DNA of 51,743 nucleotides from an uncultured Pseudomonadota bacterium (GTDB lineage Bacteria; Pseudomonadota; Alphaproteobacteria; RF32; CAG-239), in assembly GCA_949297185.1 (NCBI GenBank), contig CASFRM010000007.1, positions 1 to 51,743 on the forward strand, read 5' to 3'. Position numbers and translations under genes: made by a program. The stretch's first letter is position 1. The number at the start of each line of letters is the position of its first letter. The notes under the pieces are model-generated. The model did not search any database, had not been told where the DNA came from, and saw only the letters and a list, made by a program, of their open reading frames with translations. Below are positions 7,982-17,827 of this stretch, piece by piece.

Positions 7982-10621
7982 ATGCTTGATAAAACATATA
8001 ATCCGCAGGATTTTGAAGAAGAAATTTATAAAAAATGGGAATCAGACGGTGATTTTAAGCCGGATATGAAATCAGACAAGGACGCATTTTGCGTAGTATT
8101 GCCGCCGCCGAATGTTACCGGTGTTTTGCACATGGGACACGCCCTAAATGATACTTTGCAGGATATATTAATCCGCTACAATCGTATGCTTGGCAAAAAA
8201 GTTTTGTGGCAACCCGGAACCGATCACGCCGGCATTGCAACCCAAATGGTTGTTGAGCGCAACTTGGCTAAAGAAGGTATTTCTCGTCGTGATTTAGGCC
8301 GAGAAAAATTTATCGAAACCGTATGGAAGTGGAAAGAGCAATCCGGAGGAACTATCTGCAAACAACTCAGAAGACTTGGTGCCTCTTGCGATTGGTCAAG
8401 AGAACGCTTTACCATGGACGAAGGTTTGTCGGCTGCAGTTCGCAAAATCTTTGTAAAGCTCTACAAAGACGGTTTGATATACAAGGCCAAAAAGCTGGTT
8501 AACTGGGATTCCAAATTTATGACCGCCGTTTCCGATTTGGAGGTTGTTCAAAAAGAAACCGTTGGCAAAATGTATTACTACAAATATCCGATAGCAGGAG
8601 AAGAGGGTGAATACATCCACATTGCTACCACCAGACCGGAGACCATGTTTGGAGATACGGCTGTTGCAGTTTCTAAGGATAACGAGAAATTAAAACATCT
8701 GATTGGTAAAAAAGCGATATTGCCGATAATAAATCGCGAGATTCCGATTATTGCCGATGACCACGCCGACCCCGAAAAAGGTACCGGCGCGGTTAAGATA
8801 ACTCCGGCACATGACTTTAACGACTTTGAGGTTGGCCGTCGTCATAACTTGCCTTTGGTTAATATCCTAAATCCTGATGCAACCTTAAACGAAAATACAC
8901 CTTTTGCCGGACTTGATACTCAAACCGCCCGTCAAAAGACTATCGAAAAGATGGAAGAATTAGGTTTAATGGAAAAAATCGAAGATCACCCGATGGTTAT
9001 ACCTTACGGTGATCGTTCCGGCGTTGTAATCGAACCTTTGATGACCGACCAATGGTTTGTTGATGCTCCGACTTTGGCTAAAGAAGCTATCAGAGCCGTT
9101 GAAGATGGGGAGACTAAATTCGTTCCGCAATCTTATGAGAAAACCTATTTTGAATGGATGAGAAACATTCAGCCTTGGTGCATATCTCGTCAATTATGGT
9201 GGGGACACCAGATGCCGATATGGTATGCCGAAGACGGCACTATCTTTTGCGAAGAAACCGAAGCAGAGGCTCAGGCTGCAGCCGATAAACAATTTGGCCG
9301 CCATGTAAACCTAACCCGCGAAACCGATGTTTTGGATACTTGGTTCTCATCCGGACTTTGGGCTTTTTCAACTCTTGGATGGCCGGATGAAAATAGCGAT
9401 TACTTAAAAACATTTTATCCGACCTCGGTTTTGGTTACGGCATTTGATATTATTTTCTTCTGGGTTGCTCGTATGATGATGATGAGTATGTATGGCATGA
9501 AGAAGATTCCGTTCAAAACCATTTACATGCACGGTCTGGTTCGCGATGAAAAAGGCCAAAAGATGTCAAAATCAAAAGGCAACACGGTTGACCCGATGGA
9601 AACCATAGAAAAGTACGGAGCCGATGCTTTACGCTTCTTTATGGCCGCCATGGAAACCCAAGGTCGTGACATTAATATGAACGAAAACCGTATTGCCGGT
9701 TACAGAAATTTTGCCACCAAGCTGTGGAATGCTGCTCGTTTTGGTGAAATGAACGAAGCCAAACCGGTTAAAGACTTCAATATAAGTGAAGTTAAGTTGG
9801 CAATCAATAAATGGATTATAGCCAAAGCTCAAGAGGCAACTTTAGAGGTTTCAAAAAATATCGAAGCATTCCGTTTTTCTGATGCCGCCAACGGTGTTTA
9901 CCAATTTGTATGGGGAACATTCTGCGACTGGTATATAGAGATGATAAAACCGATTCTCTACGGCGAAGATGAGGCTGCTAAACAAGAAACCAGAGCTTCT
10001 TTTGCTTGGGTATTAGATAGAATATTGGTAATTTTACATCCATTCATGCCGTTTATTACCACTCAATTATGGGATAATCTTGCCTCAAGAGATGTTAAGC
10101 TAATTCATCATCCGTGGCCGCAAAACGAAGTTATTGATGACCAATCGGCACAAGCTTTGGATATGGTTATTGATATAATATCATCGATTCGTTCTTTGCG
10201 TGCGGAAATGAATTTGCCGGCCGGCGCTAAGTTGAAAGCATATGTTAAAGATGCTTCAGCTTCTGAGCTTTCACATATCAAAGATTTTGCCAACATCATA
10301 TGCTCATTGGCCAGACTTGAAAGTATCGAAGCTCTGTCCGGTGCTGCATCTTCTGATATGGTTCAAACCGTAAGCGGCAACTTAACCATATTAATTCCGC
10401 TTAAAGGAGTTGTAGACTTCGCTGCCGAACGCGAAAGATTGCAAAAAGAATTGGCGCAGCTGGATAAAAACTTGGCAGGTTACGCCGCTAAGTTATCTAA
10501 TGCAAGCTTTGTTGAACGAGCACCGGCTAAGGTGGTTGAGGAAGAAAAGCGTCGCCAAAGCGAAGCTTTAGCCAACAAAGAAAAGGTTGAAGCAGCGTTG
10601 GCACGCATAGCAAATCTTTAG
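7982..10621 (+). CDS. valS: Valyl-tRNA synthetase
   Basis: Class I aminoacyl-tRNA synthetase charging tRNA-Val in the cytoplasm. 879 residues. The HIGH-type signature is HMGH at residues 50-53 (context PPPNVTGVLHMGHALND). The KMSKS signature is at about 527-531 (GQKMSKSKGNTVDP). The CP1 editing domain lies between them (TTRPETMFGDTAVAV, GTGAVKITPAHD). The C-terminal part has the anticodon-binding helices and the short ValS coiled-coil arm (DFAAERERLQKELAQLDKNL). The start ATG has AGGA upstream. It is ended by a strong hairpin shared with convergent clpB. Confidence 0.98.
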   Translation: MLDKTYNPQDFEEEIYKKWESDGDFKPDMKSDKDAFCVVLPPPNVTGVLHMGHALNDTLQDILIRYNRMLGKKVLWQPGTDHAGIATQMVVERNLAKEGISRRDLGREKFIETVWKWKEQSGGTICKQLRRLGASCDWSRERFTMDEGLSAAVRKIFVKLYKDGLIYKAKKLVNWDSKFMTAVSDLEVVQKETVGKMYYYKYPIAGEEGEYIHIATTRPETMFGDTAVAVSKDNEKLKHLIGKKAILPIINREIPIIADDHADPEKGTGAVKITPAHDFNDFEVGRRHNLPLVNILNPDATLNENTPFAGLDTQTARQKTIEKMEELGLMEKIEDHPMVIPYGDRSGVVIEPLMTDQWFVDAPTLAKEAIRAVEDGETKFVPQSYEKTYFEWMRNIQPWCISRQLWWGHQMPIWYAEDGTIFCEETEAEAQAAADKQFGRHVNLTRETDVLDTWFSSGLWAFSTLGWPDENSDYLKTFYPTSVLVTAFDIIFFWVARMMMMSMYGMKKIPFKTIYMHGLVRDEKGQKMSKSKGNTVDPMETIEKYGADALRFFMAAMETQGRDINMNENRIAGYRNFATKLWNAARFGEMNEAKPVKDFNISEVKLAINKWIIAKAQEATLEVSKNIEAFRFSDAANGVYQFVWGTFCDWYIEMIKPILYGEDEAAKQETRASFAWVLDRILVILHPFMPFITTQLWDNLASRDVKLIHHPWPQNEVIDDQSAQALDMVIDIISSIRSLRAEMNLPAGAKLKAYVKDASASELSHIKDFANIICSLARLESIEALSGAASSDMVQTVSGNLTILIPLKGVVDFAAERERLQKELAQLDKNLAGYAAKLSNASFVERAPAKVVEEEKRRQSEALANKEKVEAALARIANL

Positions 10622-10626
10622 TAAAT

Positions 10627-10656
10627 AAAAAAGCCTCTCAAAAGAGAGGCTTTTTT
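10627..10656. terminator. Bidirectional terminator between valS and clpB
   Basis: AAAAAAGCCTCTC (10627-10639), loop AAAA, GAGAGGCTTTTTT (10644-10656). A perfect stem with A- and T-tracts on both sides serves both convergent genes. The clpB stop codon begins 2 bases beyond it. Confidence 0.93.
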
Positions 10657-10657
10657 A

Positions 10658-13249
10658 TTATTTCTTTTCTTTGGCTTTGGTTATTTCCAAACCACCGTTA
10701 AGCACGATTACCTCAGCTGTGTCATTATCGCTGATATCACCGTTTAGGATTTTGATAGCCAATTTATTTTCAATATTGTTTTTCAAAAGCCTTTTAAGCG
10801 GTCTGGCGCCATACACCGCATCATATCCGTTGTTAACAATCCAAACAAAGGCACTATCATGAACCTTAAGCTTGATATTTCGCGGACTGAGGCGCTTTTC
10901 GATATTGGCAATTTGTATTTGTGCAATATCTTTAATATTGTTTTTATCGAGCCTGTGGAACAGAGTAATTTCATCAATACGGTTGATAAACTCCGGACGG
11001 AACGAGGCCTTGACAATATCCATCACCTGAGCTCTGATTTTTTTGCCGTCATCAGCGCCGGTAGCATTACTCAATATTTCCGAACCCAAGTTTGAAGTCA
11101 TAATGATAAGGGTGTTTTTGAAGTCAACCGTTCTGCCCTTACCATCGGTTAATCGACCATCATCCAGCACTTGTAGTAAGATGTTAAATACATCAGGGTG
11201 GGCTTTTTCAATCTCATCAAACAAGATTACTTGATAAGGTCTGCGTCTGACCGCTTCGGTTAAAAAACCACCTTCTTCATATCCGACATATCCCGGAGGA
11301 GAACCGATAAGACGAGCCACCGAATGCTTTTCCATATATTCTGACATATCAACTCTCAAAATAGCACGTTCGTCGTTAAACAGAAATTCGGCAACGGCTT
11401 TGCTCAACTCGGTTTTACCCACACCGGTAGGCCCTAAGAACAAAAAAGAACCAATGGGTTGTGCTGCATCGGATATACCGGCACGCGAACGACGAATTGC
11501 GTTTGCCACAGCCGAGATAGCTTCTTTTTGTCCGATAACACGCTTGCCCAAAAATTCTTCCATGTGCAAAAGTTTTTCTTTCTCACTCGAAAGCATTTTA
11601 TCAACCGGTATTCCGGTTCTCTTTGAAACCACATGAGCAATATCTTCTTCGGTAACGGTTTCGGTAAAGCCGTTATGCTTGGTCTCGACTTTGCTTTCTG
11701 CTTCGCTGATTTGCTTTTCGAGTTGCGGAATAATGCTGTATTGTAGCTCGCCGGCACGATTAAGATTGCCTTCGCGTTTAGCAATTTCCACTTCGATTCT
11801 GGCCTTATCCAATTTATCTTTTAAGACGGTAAAGTCAGCCAATCCTTTTTTATCTTCTCGCCATTTGTCTTCTAAGCCTTTGGCTTTTTTCTCCAAATTT
11901 TCGATTTCGGAATCAATAATTTCCAATCTTTCCTTGGAGCGAACATCGGTTTCGCGTTTTAGACCTTCGCGTTCGATTTTAAGCTGCAAGATTCGACGAT
12001 CAAGTTCATCCAATTCTTCAGGCTTTGAATCAATTGCCATACGCAATGCACTGGCAGCTTCATCCATCAAATCAATAGCTTTATCGGGCAAGAAACGATC
12101 CGATATATAGCGGTTTGAAAGGGTAGCAGCGGCAATTAAAGCGGCATCGGAAATTCTGACCCCATGGTGTAATTCAAATTTTTCTTTAATACCACGCAAG
12201 ATTGAAACAGTGTCTTCAACCGTTGGTTCGGCAACATAAATTTCTTGGAAACGACGAGCCAAAGCGGCATCTTTTTCCACATACTTTTTGTATTCATTAA
12301 GAGTTGTTGCACCCATACAGTGCAATTCTCCGCGAGCCAAAGCCGGCTTTAAGAGGTTTGACGCATCCATAGCTCCTTCGGTAGCACCGGCACCGACCAA
12401 GGTATGCATTTCATCAATAAACAATATTATCTCGCCTTCTGAGGCTTCAATATCTTTTAATACTGCTTTTAGTCTTTCTTCAAACTCACCACGGAATTTA
12501 GCACCGGCGATTAATGCCCCCAAATCAAGAGCCAACAATCGTTTGTTCATCAAGCTTTCCGGCACATCGTTGTTAACAATACGAATAGCCAAACCTTCCA
12601 CGATAGCGGTTTTACCGACACCCGGTTCACCGATAAGCACCGGATTATTTTTGGTACGACGCGACAGTACCTGCACCGCACGCCTGATTTCTTGTTCTCG
12701 CCCGATAACCGGATCAAGCTTTCCTTCTTTAGCTTTTGCGGTTATATCAATGGTAAATTTTTTCAATGCCTCAAAATTATCTTCGCTGGTTTCGGAATCA
12801 GCCAACCGACCTTTACGATAATCATTTATGGCCTGATTTAATCTGGCGGCATCAACACCTGAAGTTTTCAAAATGTTATACGCAGTATTTCCGGCCGTAA
12901 CACTCAGAGCCTGCAACAATCTTTCAATGGTCACAAACTTGTCATTTGCCATATCGGCCAATTTTTCGGCTTCCATCATAACGGCGGTAAATTCTTGGTT
13001 CATCAAAGTCTGAACATTTCCGCCGGCAACTTTAGGCAATTTTTCAAATTCGGTTTCGGTTCTGTCTCTAATCTGAGAAATATCACCGCCGGACTTAGCA
13101 ATCAGGCTTAAAATCAGTTCATATTTTCCGTTGAGTAAAACTTTTAGCAGATGCAACGGAGTTATATATTGGTTTTTGTTGGCCGCAGCCATATTTACCA
13201 CAGCCTCAATAACCTCTTTTGATTTAGCAGTAAGTTTTTCAAAATCCAT
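10658..13249 (-). CDS. clpB: ATP-dependent disaggregase ClpB
   Basis: HSP100 AAA+ hexameric disaggregase that works with DnaK to rescue aggregated proteins. 863 residues from the ATG at 13249. An upstream TTG start at 13309 would add 20 unlikely residues, while ATG 13249 has a perfect AGGAGG 9 bases before it. Order of domains: Clp-N repeats (residues 1-150), NBD1 with Walker [10 protein letters not shown] and Walker [10 protein letters not shown], the middle-domain coiled coil (about 400-530), and NBD2 with GPTGVGKTE and [10 protein letters not shown]. It is the last gene of a minus-strand run that also holds the rpoH-type sigma factor, the class of sigma factor that normally drives clpB. 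Confidence 0.97.
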   Translation of the reverse strand: MDFEKLTAKSKEVIEAVVNMAAANKNQYITPLHLLKVLLNGKYELILSLIAKSGGDISQIRDRTETEFEKLPKVAGGNVQTLMNQEFTAVMMEAEKLADMANDKFVTIERLLQALSVTAGNTAYNILKTSGVDAARLNQAINDYRKGRLADSETSEDNFEALKKFTIDITAKAKEGKLDPVIGREQEIRRAVQVLSRRTKNNPVLIGEPGVGKTAIVEGLAIRIVNNDVPESLMNKRLLALDLGALIAGAKFRGEFEERLKAVLKDIEASEGEIILFIDEMHTLVGAGATEGAMDASNLLKPALARGELHCMGATTLNEYKKYVEKDAALARRFQEIYVAEPTVEDTVSILRGIKEKFELHHGVRISDAALIAAATLSNRYISDRFLPDKAIDLMDEAASALRMAIDSKPEELDELDRRILQLKIEREGLKRETDVRSKERLEIIDSEIENLEKKAKGLEDKWREDKKGLADFTVLKDKLDKARIEVEIAKREGNLNRAGELQYSIIPQLEKQISEAESKVETKHNGFTETVTEEDIAHVVSKRTGIPVDKMLSSEKEKLLHMEEFLGKRVIGQKEAISAVANAIRRSRAGISDAAQPIGSFLFLGPTGVGKTELSKAVAEFLFNDERAILRVDMSEYMEKHSVARLIGSPPGYVGYEEGGFLTEAVRRRPYQVILFDEIEKAHPDVFNILLQVLDDGRLTDGKGRTVDFKNTLIIMTSNLGSEILSNATGADDGKKIRAQVMDIVKASFRPEFINRIDEITLFHRLDKNNIKDIAQIQIANIEKRLSPRNIKLKVHDSAFVWIVNNGYDAVYGARPLKRLLKNNIENKLAIKILNGDISDNDTAEVIVLNGGLEITKAKEKK

Positions 13250-13269
13250 TATCTTAATCCTCCTACATA

Positions 13270-13300
13270 CAATATAGGAATAGGATAATAGGTAAATCAA
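13270..13300 (-). promoter_or_regulatory. Possible clpB promoter
   Basis: Reading on the minus strand, CTTGATTT is followed after 19 bases by CCTATATTG and then AGGAGG and ATG. The parts resemble the alphaproteobacterial RpoH pattern (CTTG ... CYTATNT) with spacing 1-2 bases too long. They also fit a sigma-70 reading (TTGATT, 18 bp, TATATT). Confidence 0.4.
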
Positions 13301-13310
13301 GAGTTGCAAA

Positions 13311-14447
13311 TTATTTTTTTATCAAATCAATTAAGATGATATCCGACGGAGCAAATAGTCTCATTGCAGGTCCCCAAGTTCCTGCTCCGCGAGAAACTAT
13401 TAGCTTGAGTTTATTAACCTCGTATACACCGGCAAGATATCGATTGGAATGTTTTACAAGTAAGTGGAAAGGATATATTTGTCCGCCGTGGGTGTGTCCG
13501 GATAAAACCAAATCAACCAAATCAGTGCTTAAACTATCAGCAATTATCGGAGTATGAGAAAGTAGAACCCGATAATCATCTTTTTTTGTAATGGCAAAGG
13601 TGCGCCATAAATTAATTCTTTCATACATGGTATTCATATCAGGAATACCCGATATATAGATATTAGTATTACCTACAAATTTACCACCATTGAACAAAAA
13701 CTCAAAATTGTTGTTTTCGAAGGTTCTTTTGGCATCATATATGTTGTTATAAAATTCATGATTGCCCATTATGGCAAAAACACCATAAGGCGCGCTTAAT
13801 TCTTTTAATGCGCCCATTTGCTCTTCAATTAGTACAACATTGTCATCAATGGTATCACCGGTTAAAACAATTACATCCGGATTAAGATTATTTGCCTCAT
13901 TAACAATGGCTTTTATTCTGTCTACGGCTGTAGCGCGATTTATATGCAAATCACTGATTTGCAAGATACGTAGATTCTTATCTATTTTATCTGAATATAC
14001 GGCAATATTTTTTATTTCAGGTATTTTATACCCCAGATACAGGGCATAAGCAGTTGCAATAACAGCCAAACACACAACAACAATATTGGCACGATTTAGG
14101 CTTGTAAGGTTATTAGGATCAACATGCCAAGAATTTTTATTAGCAAGTTTGCAAATTCCGTAAGTAGTATACCAAATAATATCTCGCACTAGCAATAGCG
14201 CCAATAAGATGAAGCAAAAGCCCATCAAAGAATATAAAAAATGGTACAACGGAGTATATATAAAATCCGGTACCAATTTCATAAATTCGAGTAATTTAAT
14301 TATTAAAGGAGCAAACCATCCGGCGACTATCAGTATAGCAATTACATATTTGTAAATCTTTTTTATGTCACTGTAACCAACCAGCGTTTTTATTAATATT
14401 GTAGAACATGCGATGGCGACAATGACAAAAGCAAAAAAGAAAAACAC
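13311..14447 (-). CDS. Membrane-anchored metallophosphoesterase (YkuE/YaeI type)
   Basis: 378 residues. The N-terminal 140 residues hold about four membrane helices. The calcineurin-like phosphoesterase domain follows and shows all the metal-site blocks: [36 protein letters not shown] and [11 protein letters not shown]. The family includes YkuE and YaeI-like enzymes, which act on membrane-bound substrates such as UDP-diacylglucosamine. The true substrate here is unknown. LpxI elsewhere in the window already covers the UDP-diacylglucosamine step, so a lipid A role is not needed. The start is GTG at 14447 with GGAG upstream, only 12 bases after the DUF4167 stop, so the two are probably co-transcribed. 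Confidence 0.88.
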   Translation of the reverse strand: MFFFFAFVIVAIACSTILIKTLVGYSDIKKIYKYVIAILIVAGWFAPLIIKLLEFMKLVPDFIYTPLYHFLYSLMGFCFILLALLLVRDIIWYTTYGICKLANKNSWHVDPNNLTSLNRANIVVVCLAVIATAYALYLGYKIPEIKNIAVYSDKIDKNLRILQISDLHINRATAVDRIKAIVNEANNLNPDVIVLTGDTIDDNVVLIEEQMGALKELSAPYGVFAIMGNHEFYNNIYDAKRTFENNNFEFLFNGGKFVGNTNIYISGIPDMNTMYERINLWRTFAITKKDDYRVLLSHTPIIADSLSTDLVDLVLSGHTHGGQIYPFHLLVKHSNRYLAGVYEVNKLKLIVSRGAGTWGPAMRLFAPSDIILIDLIKK

Positions 14448-14459
14448 TTTTTGTAGCTC

Positions 14460-15005
14460 CTATTCGTTTATGGTACCTTCTTTTGTATCTTCGGAATTTA
14501 TATTCTCAGATTTTGCAGACTTGCGTTGTCTCTTTTGTTTCACTTCAATAACGGTAAAAGCCTTACGCGACGCTTTCGGTTTGGTTTCTACCAAGGAGGC
14601 TGCTTCTTCTGACTTAACTTGGGCAGAGGCTTCATTATCAGGATTTTCTGAAGATGTTAGCGGCTGTTCTTGAGTTGCATTTGTAGAACTGTCTACATCA
14701 GCAGCTTGAGTTTCAGGTTCCTTATCTTGAGCATCATTTTCTTTTACCGAATTAGGGTAACGCACATTTTTTCTCTCGTTTATTTCGGTTACAATCTTGC
14801 GATAGTGTTCGGCATATTGACGGAAAACTTCGGCCTCGACATAATCTCCGTTACTATGAGCCTCTTTGGCAAGTTCGTTATATTTTTTAATCAAATCAAG
14901 AGCAGTACCGCTACACTTTCCGGCAGGAGAAATACTGTCAAATTTATAATTAATTGAGTACACTTGATTATTGTAATTATTATTACGATATTTAATTTTT
15001 TTCAT
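14460..15005 (-). CDS. DUF4167 domain protein
   Basis: 181 residues from ATG 15005. A TTG six codons upstream is a weaker choice. The N-terminal basic segment (KKIKYRNNNYNN) followed by GTALDLIKKYNELAKEA and AEVFRQYAEHYRKIV (about residues 30-75) is the DUF4167 pattern, common in alphaproteobacteria next to prmC and clpB, as here. The remaining 100 residues are low-complexity, first acidic then basic (RKAFTVIEVKQKRQRKSAKS), as in many nucleic-acid-binding proteins. Function is not established. Gene order and a basic, Asn/Arg-rich start suggest an RNA- or ribosome-related role, which is inference. Confidence 0.85.
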   Translation of the reverse strand: MKKIKYRNNNYNNQVYSINYKFDSISPAGKCSGTALDLIKKYNELAKEAHSNGDYVEAEVFRQYAEHYRKIVTEINERKNVRYPNSVKENDAQDKEPETQAADVDSSTNATQEQPLTSSENPDNEASAQVKSEEAASLVETKPKASRKAFTVIEVKQKRQRKSAKSENINSEDTKEGTINE

Positions 15006-15029
15006 AAAACTTTTACCATACAAAACTAA

Positions 15030-15046
15030 AGCATCAAACAGATGCT
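15030..15046 (-). other. Small hairpin in the leader of the DUF4167 gene
   Basis: AGCATC, loop AAACA, GATGCT directly upstream of the DUF4167 start codon. It has no T-tract, so it is not a clear terminator. It may affect translation of the gene. Confidence 0.3.
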
Positions 15047-15078
15047 GATTAATTAAAATAAAACTAAAGAGAAAATAT

Positions 15079-15103
15079 CAAAAATGCCTTCTAAAAACGG
15101 CAT
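15079..15103 (-). terminator. Weak terminator after prmC
   Basis: On the minus strand ATGCC, a 10-base loop, GGCAT, then TTTTG. The stem is short (5 bp), so read-through into the DUF4167 gene is likely. Confidence 0.45.
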
Positions 15104-15147
15104 CTTCTAACAAGAGACATAATAATAAATGTTTTTATAAATGCAAA

Positions 15148-15999
15148 CTATTTTTTCAAAATTATACAACGTTCTGTTCCGCTCAAATCATGCAATACAT
15201 CTACTAAGGAGAGTTTTTGTTCGGCGGCAATATTTATTACATCATCTTTTTGCATCTCGCCGATTTCAAAAATTAAAAATCCGCCATCATTGAGTAGTCT
15301 TGCCGATAGTTTAGCAATCTGCCTATAATCTCTCAAGCCGTCATTTCCGCCATCCAGGGCAATTTTGGGATCAAAGCACTTAACTTCTTCATCAAGAGTT
15401 TCAATTTCTGCAGACGGGATATACGGAGGATTTGAAATTATAAGATTATAGCGCTCATTTATTTTAGCTTCAATGTCACTATCAAACCAACTTGCGTTAA
15501 TAAACTTTACTCTTTGAGTAACTCCAAGACTGGCAGCATTTGCTCTTGAGACGGCTAATGCTTCATTTGATATATCTATTCCGGTAGCTGTGAGGTTTGG
15601 GTTGTCGGCTAATAAAGAAAGGATAATGCAACCGGAACCGACACCAAATTCCAAAATATTATCTATGTTTTCACGAGCAATAATAGAAGATGTTTCTTCG
15701 ACCATGATTTCCGTGTCAGGCCTAGGGGATAGCACATTTTCATTTACTATAAACTCATATTTATAAAAACCTTTATGTCCGATAATTTTATCAGTAGGAC
15801 AATGATTTATTCTTTTTTGCAGCAAAACATTAAACTGTTTGATTTGTGTATCGGTAAGTTCAGATTTTAAGAAGTATACTTCTGAAGATTCTACCCCCAA
15901 GACATGAGCCAATAGCATTCTTAAGTCCAAGGAGCTTATATCAGAAGAAATTTTTCTTAAAGCAATTATCTGGCTATCTAAAAAGTCTTTGCAAAGCAA
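15148..15999 (-). CDS. prmC: Release factor glutamine methyltransferase PrmC (HemK)
   Basis: SAM-dependent N5-glutamine methyltransferase that modifies the GGQ loop of peptide release factors 1 and 2. The SAM-binding motif ILEFGVGSGCIILSLL and the catalytic NPPYIPSAEI motif are present. The N-terminal helical domain contains the usual DLRMLLAHVLG. I place the start at TTG 15999 (283 aa) because GGAG sits 9 bases upstream. A TTG at 16050 would add 17 hydrophobic residues without a ribosome binding site. In many alphaproteobacteria prfA precedes it. Here a 64-residue ORF and an rpoH-type gene do. Confidence 0.94.
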   Translation of the reverse strand: MLCKDFLDSQIIALRKISSDISSLDLRMLLAHVLGVESSEVYFLKSELTDTQIKQFNVLLQKRINHCPTDKIIGHKGFYKYEFIVNENVLSPRPDTEIMVEETSSIIARENIDNILEFGVGSGCIILSLLADNPNLTATGIDISNEALAVSRANAASLGVTQRVKFINASWFDSDIEAKINERYNLIISNPPYIPSAEIETLDEEVKCFDPKIALDGGNDGLRDYRQIAKLSARLLNDGGFLIFEIGEMQKDDVINIAAEQKLSLVDVLHDLSGTERCIILKK

Positions 16000-16062
16000 A
16001 ATAATTATCTCCAAATCAAAAAAATATGCCGCAATCACGGCAATAAACAAAAGCAGCTGTAC

Positions 16063-16257
16063 TTATAAAGAATTTGCATCGGCGTAGCGATGACGCAGGA
16101 GAAAATTTTCGCCTGCATCTATAGTAGATTGGTCACCCTGAATTCTTTTAAGACGGTCGCTCATTCGTTTCTTAAAAGAAGCGGCATCAATCTTCAAGCT
16201 TTTCTTATCTTCTTCCGAAAAAGTTCTATAAGCATTGAGTTCCGACGATTTTTCCAT
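16063..16257 (-). CDS. Small hypothetical protein (64 aa)
   Basis: ATG 16257 is preceded by AGGAA. The product is charged, with FSEEDKKSLKIDAASFKKRMSD in its middle and no membrane segment. It lies 36 bases after the sigma-factor gene and 63 bases before prmC on the same strand, so it is probably part of the operon. I do not recognise the family. Confidence 0.55.
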   Translation of the reverse strand: MEKSSELNAYRTFSEEDKKSLKIDAASFKKRMSDRLKRIQGDQSTIDAGENFLLRHRYADANSL

Positions 16258-16293
16258 TTCCAAATTCCTATTTTAGAGTAATACTTTATTGTA

Positions 16294-17190
16294 TCACTTT
16301 TTAACGCTTACCGCAAGCAAAACTAAATTCTGCAATTTCTTGAAAGCTGCTGTCTCAATTTGTCGAACGCGTTCTCTGCTGATACCGAATTTTTCTGCAA
16401 CTTCACTTAAAGTTTTGGGCTCATCGGTAAGCATACGATTTTTGATAATGTATTGTTCGCGTTCATTTAGTTTTGCCAAACAGTCTCTGAGTATAGCATT
16501 TTTATAAGCTGCCTCTTGCTTTCCAGCCAGTTTTTCTTCAATATTCTGAGATTTATCGACTACAAAATCTATTCTTTCTGCTTCTTCATCATTTCCTGCA
16601 ACAATCTCATTAAGCGAACTATCGCCTCCCAGACGCATGTTCATCTCTTTAACATCACTCTCGTCAACCATCAACTCTTTGGCTATTTGAGATATTTGTT
16701 GCGGGGCCAATTCTTTGTTATCGTATATACCCAATCTGGCTTTTATTTTTCTTAAGTTATAAAACAATCTTTTTTGAGCAGCGCTGGTTCCGATTTTAAC
16801 CAACGACCAAGAACGCAAAATATAATCATTAATAGCAGCTTTTATCCACCAAATTGCGTATGTGGCCAGACGCACTTTCTTCGATAGATCAAACTTTTTC
16901 ACGGCTTGCATCAAACCAAGATTTGCTTCAGAAATAATATCAGACATAGGCAAGCCATAACGGCGGTAGGTAAGGGCAATTTTAGCGGCCAGTCTTAGGT
17001 GAGAAGTAACCAATATCTGAGCCGCCTGAGGGTTTCGATTTTGCTGCAAATCATTAACCAACTCAACTTCTTGCTCTTCTGTTAAGACGGGAAAAGTCTT
17101 AATTTTTTCCAGATATGCCTCCAGCGAGTTGTCGTTAATGACTGCCGGCAAGTTACTTTTTCTTACAACCAGTTGATGATTGTCACTCAT
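16294..17190 (-). CDS. rpoH: RNA polymerase sigma factor RpoH (sigma-32 family)
   Basis: Heat-shock type sigma factor of 298 residues. Region 2 shows DIISEANLGLMQAVKKFD and the -10 recognition stretch LATYAIWWIKAAINDYILRSW (about 83-128). The RpoH box AAQKRLFYNLRKIK follows at about 137-150 and separates it from RpoD. Region 4 has LSEVAEKFGISRERVRQIE near the C-terminus. Such factors direct transcription of chaperone and protease genes and are normally controlled by DnaK and FtsH. The ATG at 17190 has GAGG upstream. A clear heat-shock target, clpB, lies downstream on the same strand. Alphaproteobacteria often carry two RpoH genes; whether another exists cannot be seen. Confidence 0.93.
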   Translation of the reverse strand: MSDNHQLVVRKSNLPAVINDNSLEAYLEKIKTFPVLTEEQEVELVNDLQQNRNPQAAQILVTSHLRLAAKIALTYRRYGLPMSDIISEANLGLMQAVKKFDLSKKVRLATYAIWWIKAAINDYILRSWSLVKIGTSAAQKRLFYNLRKIKARLGIYDNKELAPQQISQIAKELMVDESDVKEMNMRLGGDSSLNEIVAGNDEEAERIDFVVDKSQNIEEKLAGKQEAAYKNAILRDCLAKLNEREQYIIKNRMLTDEPKTLSEVAEKFGISRERVRQIETAAFKKLQNLVLLAVSVKK

Positions 17191-17274
17191 AAATTACTGT
17201 TTCCTCTTACAAACACATTTACCACTATTTTCTGCGAAGGACTATAATACGCCAAAAAAACAAAAAATGCAATA

Positions 17275-17820
17275 TTATTTGCTAGCCAAAGCAAAATCAG
17301 AAAGTTTCCAGTCAACACTAATTAAGGCAACTAAGGTCTGCTTCTGTAAATTATATACTACGGCGTATATTGCATCTTTTATTTCCGGACTGTTACTTTT
17401 ACAAACTCTGATATCTGTTTCGGGAATTCGGTTGTTTATCTTAAGCTCTACAACACGAGCAGCAGCCAAGCGGTGTTTACGCGGAGATAATTCACTGATA
17501 TCAACCTCGTCAAAACTGGCAATATTTTTGAGCAATAAATCCGCATTTCTTTTTTCAATGATGTTGGGATCATTATGACTAACAATCGGTGAAAGCTGCC
17601 GAGCTATTGCTGCCAACAACTCAGGATCATTACAATCAGGCAAAGTATTGTTTTTAACAGATTCAATGTCTGATGTAGCAGGTGTATTGTCGATGAGCTT
17701 AATTGGCTCACTCATAGGATAACCAAAGGCATTGGTTTCTACTTCTTCTGCGGCGCAAAAAGCTATAACGGCAAACACCCCTGCAACAGTCAAACAAAAT
17801 ATTTTTTTAATATTCCCCAT
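17275..17820 (-). CDS. Exported hypothetical protein (181 aa)
   Basis: A Sec signal peptide covers residues 1-24 (GNIKKIFCLTVAGVFAVIAF, cleavage near CAA). The mature part is about 157 residues, with two cysteines (PDCNDPE and IRVCKSN) that could form a disulfide in the periplasm, and a C-terminal beta-rich segment IYAVVYNLQKQTLVALISVDW. It is only 7 bases downstream of asnS on the same strand and is therefore likely co-transcribed. I recognise no family. Confidence 0.72.
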   Translation of the reverse strand: MGNIKKIFCLTVAGVFAVIAFCAAEEVETNAFGYPMSEPIKLIDNTPATSDIESVKNNTLPDCNDPELLAAIARQLSPIVSHNDPNIIEKRNADLLLKNIASFDEVDISELSPRKHRLAAARVVELKINNRIPETDIRVCKSNSPEIKDAIYAVVYNLQKQTLVALISVDWKLSDFALASK

Positions 17821-17827
17821 ATTTACC

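Noticed and set aside
11679..12821. Long antisense frames over clpB
   Set aside because: Shadow frames of clpB; the products are Ser/Arg-rich and have no domain.
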